Shown here piece by piece: positions 46,784-56,861 of a stretch of DNA of 64,000 nt; the stretch's first letter is position 1, and each line of letters begins with the position of its first letter. The notes beneath the pieces were generated by a model. That model was not told the origin of the DNA, made no database searches, and worked only from the letters and a program-made list of their open reading frames with translations. The position numbers were made by a program, and so were the translations under genes. Source of the stretch: Hypholoma sublateritium FD-334 SS-4 (taxonomy: Eukaryota > Basidiomycota > Agaricomycetes > Agaricales > Strophariaceae); assembly GCA_000827495.1 (NCBI GenBank), contig KN817534.1, positions 198,653-262,652 on the forward strand, read 5' to 3'.

Positions 46784-49006
46784 ATGAGCGCAAAGCTGCC
46801 CGAAAAGCGCCCTTTCAGTCCTTTGCTTGTATCTTCTGGGCTTGGCAGCGGCGAAACCACACCTCTGCTCGAGCAATCAGCCCAGGACTTGTCGTACGAG
46901 GCAGAACCTATCAAGAACCCATTTGTTATCGATGACCTGGAGTACACTCCTGAGGAAGAGGGCGCAGTTCTTTGGAAACTCGACCGGTACTTGATGCCGT
47001 GCATCCTGGTCACTACGTTCGTTCTGAACATGGATCGCACGAACAACTCCAACGCGATATCGGATAACCTTCCCGCCGACCTTGGGTTCGACATAAACGT
47101 CGTCAATACCGCCACCGCTATGTACTCCGTGTTATTCGCCATGGCGTGCCTCTCCGGAGCTATAATCGCCAAAATTGTCGGACCAGCACGCTGTGAGTGA
47201 CTTACATATCTCTTCTCGTATTCAACATTTGACCGTTTATTGAATGCATCAGGGATCCCAATTCTGATGTTCTCATGGGGCCTCGTAACTTTAGCCCATG
47301 TTCTCATTGCTGATAAGACTGGATACATCGCAGGCGAGTAATGCAATTCATTTATCCCCGCCACGTCCTGACTTACTCCATAGTCCGATGCTGTGAGCTT
47401 CTCGTATTGTATTCTTATTTTAAAAGTCTAAATTCATCGCGATTTATCTTTAGTCATTGCCATCACCGAAGGAGGTGTGATCTTATTCATTCTATCAATA
47501 CACGACTTTATTTGACATATGGCTCTAAAAAGGCGTCATTCCAACGACACTAGTTTATCTGGGTGGCTTCTACAAGAGCACTGAGCTGGCGACGCGGCTG
47601 GCTTGGTTCTGGGGTGTGCAGCACATGGCCAGCGCCGTGAGCGGGCTTATGGCGAGCGGGCTCCTCAAACTGCGAGGCGTCGCGGGTCTTGAAGGCTGGA
47701 AATGGCTATTCCTTGTCGACGGCATCATCACCGTCGTCGTCGCCGTCGGGACATGGTGTGTGCTTTCCGTTCGTAGATATATATTCTCGGACCCAATGCA
47801 ATTGTGGCAGGCTCTACCTTCCCAAGGACGTTGCCCACATGTCGACGAAGGGTGGGCTGGCAGGCGGTACACCCTGGCTCACACGCCGTCAGGCTCAGAT
47901 TGCGGCCACTCGTGTTATCCGCGACGACGAATCGAAGCGCTCCTACGAGTGAGTTACCATCTGCATACCTTCAATCAGATTCTTCGCTTACTGAAACGCA
48001 CCAACCTGTAGGAAAACTGTCAGGTGGACGGATATCAAGGAGACACTGACCGACTGGGGCATCCTAGGGCATCTCATCATCACGAGCATTGGCCAGACGC
48101 CGAACACGCCAATGCACACATGTACGCCGGTCTCTCTGATATTTCTTTACGGATAATATTTGGCTAAATACCATGACTTAGATCTTCCAACCGTGATCAA
48201 GTCGTTTAACTTTAGCGTCTCCGTCGCGAACGCGCTCACCGCGCCACCTTACATTTTGCAAGGCATTGCCATGATCCTTGTTGTACGCCACTCGGACAAG
48301 GTGCGCGAGCGCGGTTACCACGGAGCTTTTGGAGGTGAGAATGCGACATTATACTCTTATTTTTTTGTACTCATTCAGCTCCGCGCAGCGGGCTGGCAAC
48401 TCCTCGGCTGGATTTTTCTGCGTAGCCTCCCCTCGTCGGCTGGACGCGGCCTGAAATACACCGCCGCAGTTGTCGTCGCTTCCTGGCCATCAACGCACCC
48501 GCTGAACATCGCGTGGATGACGGAGAATACAGGGTACGAGGCCAACTATCTTTGCGGTTTATATATGTTGTCCTAATTTGATTTATGCAGGAGCGTGGGC
48601 AAGCGTACGGTCGCGTCCGGTTTGATTATTGGAGCATGTGCGTAGCTTTTTTACTCTCAATATTCTTACATTGGATATTCACAATGCTTTTCTCTATTAG
48701 CGAATATCTACGGGACCTGGGGATCGCAGATATACCGTGCAGACGACGCGCCAGGTAAGCTTTCGTCCCACCCCGCTGTACCGAAGTCTAACACGGTCGA
48801 TAGACTTCAAGCGTGGAAACCTCATCAACATCGGCTTTGCAGGTGTCGCTTTCCTCCTGTGGCTTGCTCAGAAGCGCAAGTACCAATTACGCAACGCGCG
48901 CAACGCCGCCCTCGTCGCGAGCATGGACGCGCATCAGCTTTCTGATGCGGTGGCACGCCAGGCGGCGCTTGGTAACCGCAGTCCACTGTACCGGTTCACC
49001 ACCTAG
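46784..49006 (+). CDS. MFS transporter, allantoate permease (Dal5) family
   Basis: About 510 residues across at least ten exons. Members of this anion:cation symporter family carry allantoate, vitamins or small organic acids across the plasma membrane. The ATG at 46784 opens a hydrophilic N-terminus (MSAKLPEKRPFSPLL) with the acidic stretch YTPEEEGAVLWKLDRYLMPCI, typical of the family. TM segments follow: LVTTFVLNMDRTNNSNAI, AMYSVLFAMACLSGAIIAKIVGPARW, IPILMFSWGLVTLAHVLI, GVIPTTLVYLGGFY, and then GLEGWKWLFLVDGIITVVVAVGTWLYLP. The second half has LPTVIKSFNFSVSVANALTAPPYILQGIAMI, SGLIIGASNIYGTWGSQIYRADDAP and the last helix NIGFAGVAFLLWLAQKRK. The stop is TAG at 49004-49006. Convergent with the SGNH esterase. 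Confidence 0.88.
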
Positions 49007-49190
49007 CCTACACAATCACGCACAACCTGCATACAACAGCACGACTTCACGAAGACTTACGCACAGCACGTAGATACCCAGCGCACGCTCACCACCTCAT
49101 ACCATACACCATGTAACTGTAATTTCATTTCTGCATTTCTGTATGTACGATTACGACACACAACTTGACAATACTCCCAATGTTCCTTGC

Positions 49191-50819
49191 TACCATAGCG
49201 CTCGGCCTCCATTCCACTGGGTGAGCCACGCGAGGAACTCGCCCGCGATCTTCTCGTGGCCCGCGACGGTTGGGTGCTGATTGGCGGGGAAGACATCTGC
49301 CCACGCGACCCACCCCGTCGTGTCCACGAGGAAGATGTTCTTGTCGCCGGCTGCCTGTCTGCGGGCCGGGCCATGGTTAGTGTCGCGCTTCCATAAGTCG
49401 AAGTAGGCAGAAGAAACGCACCTATTGGAAACGATGGCCTGGTACTGGCCTGGGTAGTAGTACGAGATGCTGCCGTCCGCAGCGGGCCAGCCCCACTGCG
49501 AGAAGGTTGGTTAGAAGGGGTTCCCGATAAAATGTAGACGGCCAACACACGGGGGTGAAGACGAAGATCGGCGCGATTGGATCGATAGTCCGGAGGCGCG
49601 CGATAAAATCGGTGTACACCTGTGTTGCATCCAAATTATGTCTTTGAGTATCAGTGCAAAACAAGATGAAGCTCACCTGAACGAACTGCGCGTCTGTGAC
49701 ATTCTGCGACGCGTCATTTGCTCTACAACATATCCGTGACTATGGAAGCGTTGTAAAGCATAGCGCACTGACCCAATATGAATAACGATATGCGTCGCCT
49801 GCGGGCGATCGCGCGCGAAGTTCCATGGGGTCGTAAAGTTGTGGTCGGTTGTGTAGTAGTAGCCCGTATCTTCCGTCTACTGCGGTCATCAGAACAACTG
49901 ATCCATAGTACTACCAGTATCCAGGTACGCACCCTGAAATACTCATATGACACGCCGTGTACGTTCCCGTACGAAAGAATGTCCTTCGGATTTTCCAAAT
50001 GTCTACGTGAGCGGACGTGCAGCAGGACCAGGAAATCGGCATGCGTACCGTCAATGCGGCGCCGGGCTGTGCGTTGATCCGGTGCTCCGCCTTAAGTGTT
50101 TCGCCCACCAAGAAGGGCCATGCCTGGTCGACGCCCATAGGCAAAAATTGGCCCTGTGAAGGTATGAGCAGGGCGAATTATTGCCGATTTAATAATGCCC
50201 ACCGCGGAGAGAGAGTCGCCAATGAATTGGAAGGAAAGCTTGGACGGTGTATATGGGAGCAGGACGGCATCCTAGAGGAAACCATATTCAAAATTTACTC
50301 AACTGCGATGCGCGAACCTAATTAGATTACCGAGTTGAGCACAACACTCTCGAGATTGATGCGGTTGTTTTGCCATCCTTGGACGTTGATTCTAACGAGA
50401 GCCGTCGCAGACTGGGCGACGGGTGCTGTCTTGATAGGGAGTGGGATAGTATTCGCCCCGGCGGAAACATTAACGGCAATAAAGTCCGTGCCATCCACAG
50501 AGATTCCAACTACGGCGGAGGGAGAAGTGGTGTGCTCGCCGAGGTTGAGCGTCAGTGAGCGCAAGTTTTCGATATTGAGTTTGAAGCCGGAACTAGCCCT
50601 GCAAGGGTATCAAAGACATTTAGACCTAAAAGAAAAGAAACATTCTGTATCGCGCGTAACACACCACCATGTACCGGGAGAAGGATCCCAGCGTCCGTGA
50701 TAATATATGAGCGGATTGTCATTTTTGATGGTCATGGATGACTGGGGATGGCCACTGACAAGGACGCTCGTGGCCATCGCTGCGAGCAGGAAGGCAGCGA
50801 AAAACAAAATAGCGAACAT
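49191..50819 (-). CDS. secreted SGNH/GDSL esterase, CE2-like
   Basis: About 380 residues in six or so exons. The ATG at 50819 opens a signal peptide (FAILFFAAFLLAAMATSVLVSG). An N-terminal jelly-roll-like part follows, with NDNPLIYYHGRWDPSPGTWW and LTLNLGEHTTSPSAVVGISVDGTDF. The SGNH domain shows block I FIGDSLSAGQF (nucleophile Ser), split by an intron after Ser-Ala, then block III HIGANDASQNV, HNFTTPWNF and block V HPTVAGHEKIAGEFLAWL, which supplies Asp/His. The stop is TAG at 49191-49193. This two-domain plan is that of carbohydrate esterase family 2, which removes acetyl groups from plant polysaccharides. Its 3' end faces the MFS gene, 184 nt away. Some inner splice sites near 49930 are uncertain. 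Confidence 0.82.
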
Positions 50820-51888
50820 TCTGATAAAGGCCCAGGGGTATTCAGAGATTACCAGTAGATGCTGATAAGCTTTTTGTAGGCGTTGGGAGGTCTGGCGAAG
50901 GTTCTTTGTCGTTCACGGAAAGCAGAGCCCGGATAGAAGCTGCCTTGTCACACGCATACGAACGCAAGAACAAGTTTGACGAGAATTGCGAAGCACCGAT
51001 ATTTCACCGTTCTAATTGTACCTGCTTGAAAATATCACGACATATGTCCTCTCAAAAGTCGCGGAAAAATGATTTTCAGAGAACTGGAAGGATTAACATA
51101 GGAAAAACGGATTTGTCCTACAGCCATGCAGATTTCGGACAGTTGAAAAAAATTGAACGGGACCAGACACGTCCACGGAGTCCAAGCAGCAGAACCTCCA
51201 GCATCATATCGGGATGATGTTGGGCTATATCATCTTTTATTTGGTCTGAGAAGGAGACTAATGTTGGGCGGCGGTCCCTGTGATGCCGAGGCTCCAGAAT
51301 CTTGGATTTGTAGAGTTTCATAAACATTCCATCCCCCCACAGGTGACCACAGATATGTCAAGAAGCCGACAGGAGTCACAGGACGCATGTTGAATATACG
51401 CAAGCAAGGAGGAAGTTAGTGGTGTGAAAAAAGAGAAAAGACAAACCTCAGCGCTATCAACCTTAGGGCCGGCTTCGGAATAAAGCCTTCTTTCCCTACA
51501 ATTTTTCCCAATCGATTTTTTTTGTGGGCCACATCAAGGACACATACTACTAACCTACGATCATCGTCGATCTATCACAGAAGGCAACCAGCTTCAACTT
51601 CGCTTCAATTTTTTTTTGTTGTTTTAATACAACACAGATCACGTGAAAAGAGTCATTCAGACGTTGTTTTTTAAAATCATTTCTAGTAAAAACCTCCTCG
51701 AGGCAATGATGGATCCTTTCATTTTCACACTCCCATAACCCAATTCACGCTCTCATAAGGCGTTCAGAACGTGGTCTTTGTCATAGAAAAAGTTAACCAC
51801 TCTTTGTCCAGTTCCTTGTCTGCTATCGGCTGAGATCTCATTTAACACACTTCACTTCTATCCCCATCGCCACCCTTAGGAGTCAGCA
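50820..51888. other. divergent intergenic region, 1.1 kb
   Basis: It is AT-rich, with T-tracts near 51520 and 51605-51620. No gene is supported. Confidence 0.4.
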
Positions 51889-52940
51889 ATGAGCCATGAG
51901 ACGGTGTTGGTGTGGATGCTGTCGCTAAATCGAGAGTATACGAAAACAGTGCGTTCATGAACCTTTCGCTTTCATTTCTCGGCGCTCACCAATTTTGTAG
52001 GAATATGATACCGCGTACCAACTATGCGAGTTGTGCTTTCCCAATGAAAAGTACAAGTATGAACATCAGGTCCCCGATTCATTTCGTGAGTGGCGCATTT
52101 TTCTACAATATTTGTGGCGCTGACCACCGAGCCAGGTACTCTTATGACCCAACTTCTCCCAGTGCTCATGATGCGTCACCGCCGGGTCCCTCGTGCAAAG
52201 TGGCAGGACCATGTAACCCCGACAGGGAAGCATTGGATAGAACATGTACGCAGAGATCGCCTTTCCAGACATGCGTATTCCTAAAATACAGCAGGCGCCC
52301 GACTCGTCCGGACGACCGCGCCCGCCAAGCATAGGCTATCAGCTCACATTCCACAACTCGCTGTGTGGGATGGCCGTGACGCAGGGCCAGCCTGCGCAGG
52401 TCGTGAACATCGGGCTTGGGATCAAACAGCTCAAGGTCGAGCCGAGGGGGACGAGTGTGCCCGTCTTCTTCGAGTCGCTGTCGCATAAAGTACGTCATCG
52501 CGCAGTGTACAATACTAGCGCTGGCTCATGCTGCTGTGCAGCTCACGCAGCTCGAAATCGCCAATATCGCGGGAAACCCCGACGAGCTTGTGCTTAAGCG
52601 CCTGTGTATCAACCTTGCCCTGAAAGAAGCGTATATCAAGGCGATCGGCCAGCCCATTGGCTTCGACCTCTCGCGTCTCGAGTTTGACATGCCAAACCGC
52701 TGCGCCACGGGTGACGGCAACCCACTCATCGGCTGGGAGTTCCGCGTGTTCACTGCAAAGCTCGGCGTCGCGCGTGGCACGGTGCTGAAGCAGGAGGAGT
52801 ACGAGTGCGTGTGTGCGTACTACCGCGGCACGCAGGACACCACGTTCATCTTCCACGGCACCGCGCAGGAACTCGAGAACTGGGTACAGTTCATCAATAT
52901 CGACCAGCTCATGGCCGTCGCGGCGAAGCTCGCAGCATAG
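51889..52940 (+). CDS. 4'-phosphopantetheinyl transferase superfamily protein, active-site residues altered
   Basis: About 290 residues in five exons. True PPTases move phosphopantetheine from CoA to carrier proteins. The ATG at 51889 opens MSHETVLVWMLSLNREYTKT. The second exon (EYDTAYQLCELCFPNEKYK) and third (RTLMTQLLPVLMMRHRRVPR, then VTPTGK) match the family N-terminal region. Then come IGYQLTFHNSLCGMAV, IGLGIKQLKVEPRG, and LALKEAYIKAIGQPIGFDLSRLEF; the stop is TAG at 52938-52940. The Lys-Glu-x-x-x-Lys motif is present, but the usual G-(I/V)-D metal-ligand motif reads G-I-K, and the Trp that normally precedes the KE motif is Leu. Splice sites in the first 350 bases were chosen for frame and family fit. 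Convergent with the permease gene, 76 nt apart. Confidence 0.75.
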
Positions 52941-53016
52941 CCCATGTGTACTTGGTTTTGTGTACTTTTATCTGTATTGCTGCGTTTCGTGTATACTGAT
53001 GTATAACCACTCCTGC

Positions 53017-55578
53017 CTACGAATCCTTATCTCCTGTCTCGTACCGGATCTTGGCGATTGTCTCATCCGTGTCCTCCGCCGGAACTGGAGGTCCGTGATA
53101 ATTCCGCTTTCCGCCTGCGGAACGCCAATTAGTGTTTATGAACATCTATTGTCGCTACACTTACTGATTAGATACCACATAGCACTCAGCACAGCAAATC
53201 CGACAAACACCACCGACGCGTAATCTACACACCAAATAAATCAGCACGCGCCACGCGCACAAGCACAGCATGCCACTCACTCATTGACACCCGGGTGACG
53301 GGAATGACAGCTGGCATCGAGAACAGCACGATCGAAAATATGACCCACAGCACCGCGAAGGTATTCACCGCATAGCCCCAGCGTCCGAGGCTGAACGGTG
53401 CGTCGGCGACGTCGCGTCGCCCGTTCGCGAGTGATGCGGCGACGGGCATCGCGTAGCTCGCGCCGAGGCAGATCACTGCGACGCCGACGAATGCGTTGAA
53501 CGCGGCCGTCGAACCGAGAAAGATGAGTCCGAGCACGAGCTGAACGCCGAGCGTCAGCGCGTTCGCGTTCACAGGAACGTCGCCGAGGGGATGGTTCACG
53601 CGCGCCCACACGGTATGCAGCGGGATCGCTTTGTCGCGCGCGAAGCTCCATGTTGCGCGCGAGGCCGCGCAGCAGATTGAAATCGCGCAGAAGATGCCGA
53701 TGCCAAAAATGATGAGCCACTAGAATTATTATCAAGTGGTATGCTCAAAAAACAAATCAGGGCGCTTGCCATTGTGAATCCGCCGCCTTTGGACCCCATG
53801 ATGAGCTCGAAGAGGACGCCTAGAGGTTGCCCACCCGGAACTGGAATTCTGCATATGAGTCGCCATGGTGGATTGTGAAGTGCACGAAATAATTACCAGC
53901 TAGCAGCGTGGGGATGTCGGGCAGCGTGAACAAAATTGGCAGGAGGAAGATTATACCCACGACGAAGCTAATTGGAATAGACCATGAAATAGCCCGTGGA
54001 AGCTGGACGGCAGGATTGTGTACTTCTTCGGCCATGCTGGCGACTGGAAGTTGTTAGTAATAATAAGCCTATGACATGCGACGTGAACGGACCCATTCCA
54101 ATGGCGGCGAACGTGTACGCTAAGAGTATGAAATTTGAGGTACATCTCGATATAGCTCAATGCGGGAAAACTTAGTCCTTACCAGGCTGAGGATGGATAC
54201 TGGTCAGTATTACGAAGCATGTACGTTACGTTCAAGCTTACAGGGAGTAAACCAACAAAGAACGACCATCCAGGAGTCCACCCAGAAAACGACGGATCGA
54301 AATGGGTAAATGCGAACGAGGCCGTGTGCCGCCCCGCCGCCGCTTTAACCGAGAGGCATATCATCATAACTAGACCGCTTTGCATCAGAGAGCGTAAATC
54401 ATATGGCATAGGAGAGAACAGTACTTATGACACCAAGAGCCGTCCAGCAAGCACATATGATCTAGGACATTTTATCAGGCTACTTTTTCTTGACTTTGTA
54501 GAGAATAAAGAGACGAGATACATACATCTATCGTGGGGAGGTGCTTATTGAGAAATACTCCGACCAACGTCGCAAAAACAGCGACTGCCATAAACACGAG
54601 ATCTAAAATGCGCCAAAATGTCAGCATTGTCGGTCGCTTAATTATGTAGTTCTGTATATTAACAAGTTTGCCAAGCGGTTGGGACCCACTCTGGATGATA
54701 AATACCGACTCCAGCGACTAAGATTTGAGCACTTCCCTGAACAGAAACGGATTCATGGAGCATCAATGATAATACTCACATGTAAGGGAACAAGATACGC
54801 ACGAAGGTCACAGATAGACTGATAGTCCATACGCCAACCATGGTGAGCCAGCCATTGATCCACGACGAGATGAGCCGATGTTTAGGAGAAGTGAGGCGAT
54901 AACACCAATAATACGCGCCCGCTGAAGTCGGATACTTTGAGCATATCTCTGCCAGGGACAAAGCAAGGGGCTGGGTAGTGATGCATATAAGAACCCAACT
55001 GACAATATGCAGTAAAATTAGGATTGCTTATTATACAGCACTGAGGCTTGGACGCACCCCCACAGCATCACCGCCGGTCCACCGCCAACAAGAGATGTCG
55101 CTATTGGGGCGGCAAGTCCGAATGCTAAGCCAGATTCATGATCGGGATGAGCTCTTGGATTTTTAAAACTGGAAAAGACAACCTACGGACGGCAATTATG
55201 GCTAAACGTTACCGTTGGAATGACAAGGGGGACATGTCATGATCAGGTATGGCACCATCAACAAATGAGGGTGCATCGTACCAAGTAACACTGTACACCA
55301 AGCGAGTCACATCAGTACACGAGACAGATCCGGGAGCAACATACTGAACAATATGTGGAATAGCCCTCGGGACTGTAAGGTGCGTCACATCAATATTCAA
55401 GCATCGAAGGGCGTCATTGGGAGGTCGTCGGAAGATAACGATTGCGTACCCGCGTAAGCTCCTGCTGATAACCTAGCCTCTTTAAATTCTGAGCCGCCTC
55501 ATCGTCCGTGTTGGCGAATACATTCTTAGCACCATCTTGCTCTGGGAGATATTGCGAATTCTCAGAAACAGTGGGCAT
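53017..55578 (-). CDS. amino-acid/polyamine permease (APC superfamily)
   Basis: About 520 residues with about ten membrane helices and many exons. It belongs to the fungal choline/GABA/amino-acid permease group of the plasma membrane. The ATG at 55578 opens MPTVSENSQYLPEQDG. The first core block is FGLAAPIATSLVGGGPAVMLWG; LALSLAEICSKYPTSAGAYYW follows, then WLTMVGVWTISLSVTF, PSFSGWTPGWSFFVGLLP, SMAEEVHNPAVQLPRAISWSIPISFVVGIIFLLP, and GGGFTMWLIIFGIGIFCAISICCAASRATWSFARDKAIP. The last helices (GRWGYAVNTFAVLWVIFSIVLFSMPAVIP, then YASVVFVGFAVLSAMWYLI) precede the tail GKRNYHGPPVP and TAG at 53017-53019. Splice sites at 55170-55440, after LGYQQELTR, are unresolved. Confidence 0.85.
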
Positions 55579-55950
55579 GTCCACAATGTGTCCTGGCAGT
55601 GCTGTGCAACGCCGGTTCGTATCAATGACAAATGTGCAAGGGTTATAAAGGGGAACCACCTATTTATACGCACTGATACTCTGCAATGTGCTGGGCTAAA
55701 GAGGGAAATGAAGCTAGCATTCCCGTAGCAGGCATGCGGTGGGAGCAGACTGTATCAGCTGTGCGCTTCGCTATGGGGTAAAAGAGGCGTATTCGGTGTG
55801 CGGTTGCGAGTTAGGCCGCAGGCGAGATGATATGTTCCTATATGATGTTCTCAGATTCTCTTCAAGCTCAGGCTGCCGTGACTCTCTTCTCTAAAGATAA
55901 GCGGATCACTTATTCTAGAAGTTGATCCAAAGATAACGTTACGGAATTCA
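55579..55950. other. short divergent intergenic region
   Basis: Holds the permease promoter and upstream sequence of the short leucine-rich gene; nothing else was seen. Confidence 0.35.
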
Positions 55951-56632
55951 ATGGGGGATAACTATCACCTTGTAGCGGATATAAATGTGTACAATAAGTA
56001 CGCCGATATCTGTACCATGGCGAACTACTTGTTTCGCCTACAATTTTTATCGTTCAGCCATAGTGTCAACAACCAAATACCATATCCTCTGCGCTCGGTG
56101 CTCCCGAAAGGTCTTCCTCACTTGAAAGGACTGGAAGTTAACTTCATTTCTTACATGGAGCCCGATGTTGTCAATTTTACAGGGGCAACATGGTATGAGA
56201 CAGAGAACGGGGAATTTAAAACAGCTGGTATTAGCTGCGGAGCCGTTAGAACATTGAGGACGAGCTTCATGCGATCGACTGTCCGAGGCGCACCCAACAT
56301 CGAGGAACTTTGCCTCCAAAACATGCCTCAGGACCCAGCTAAACTCGTGAGTCTGTATTTCTGTTATTCGTCCTCAGCTCCTCAAAGGATAGAGTAGGTA
56401 CATCTCGCACCCATTATTTTCACAGTTGTTGTGGCTGGAACGGCTCTACGCAAATTGTGGGCCTTTCCTTTTCGCCCATGAAATCCATCCCGCCCATGAA
56501 ATATTCCAATCACAGCTGGCTGTTGCCCACTCGCCGAAGCATGCCCGCAGCTCAAGTCAATCACAGATGTGTCAAGAAAGAACCTATTGTATCTTTCTGC
56601 AAAGGTCACTCGAGACGCGCAAGGCTCGGTGA
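55951..56632 (+). CDS. short leucine-rich protein, possibly a truncated F-box/LRR-type copy
   Basis: Two exons give about 200 residues. The ATG at 55951 leads to LFRLQFLSFSHS, GLPHLKGLEVNFISY, VRTLRTSFMR and APNIEELCLQNMPQDPAKL, spaced like irregular leucine-rich repeats of fungal F-box proteins. A GTGAGT donor after PAKL and a TTTTCACAG acceptor near 56425 continue the frame as LLWLERLYANCGPFLF, and the frame ends at 56632. No F-box is present before it, so it may be a fragment of a larger gene. The second exon is Ser/Gln-rich and less convincing. Confidence 0.4.
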
Positions 56633-56861
56633 TAGATATAATTCCAAGTCGTCATGGCGTTGGAATGGAATTATTGGGAGGTGAAAATAACCCCTTCGCT
56701 TATAATGGTCTATCTTAAGTTGTTATAGCGCTGGAATATGTAACACGGTACGTGCATGGGACTGGCGCGAGGTAACAGGTTGCGCGTATTATAATTTAGA
56801 CACACAATAATTATTGAAACGGTCAAATTTACTGTCGTGTATTTACCAGCCCAATTCCCAA

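Noticed and set aside
47341..47553. Short frame inside the MFS gene region that might be a separate gene
   Set aside because: It covers an intron and an out-of-frame reading of the transporter exon VRCFIAITEGGVIP.
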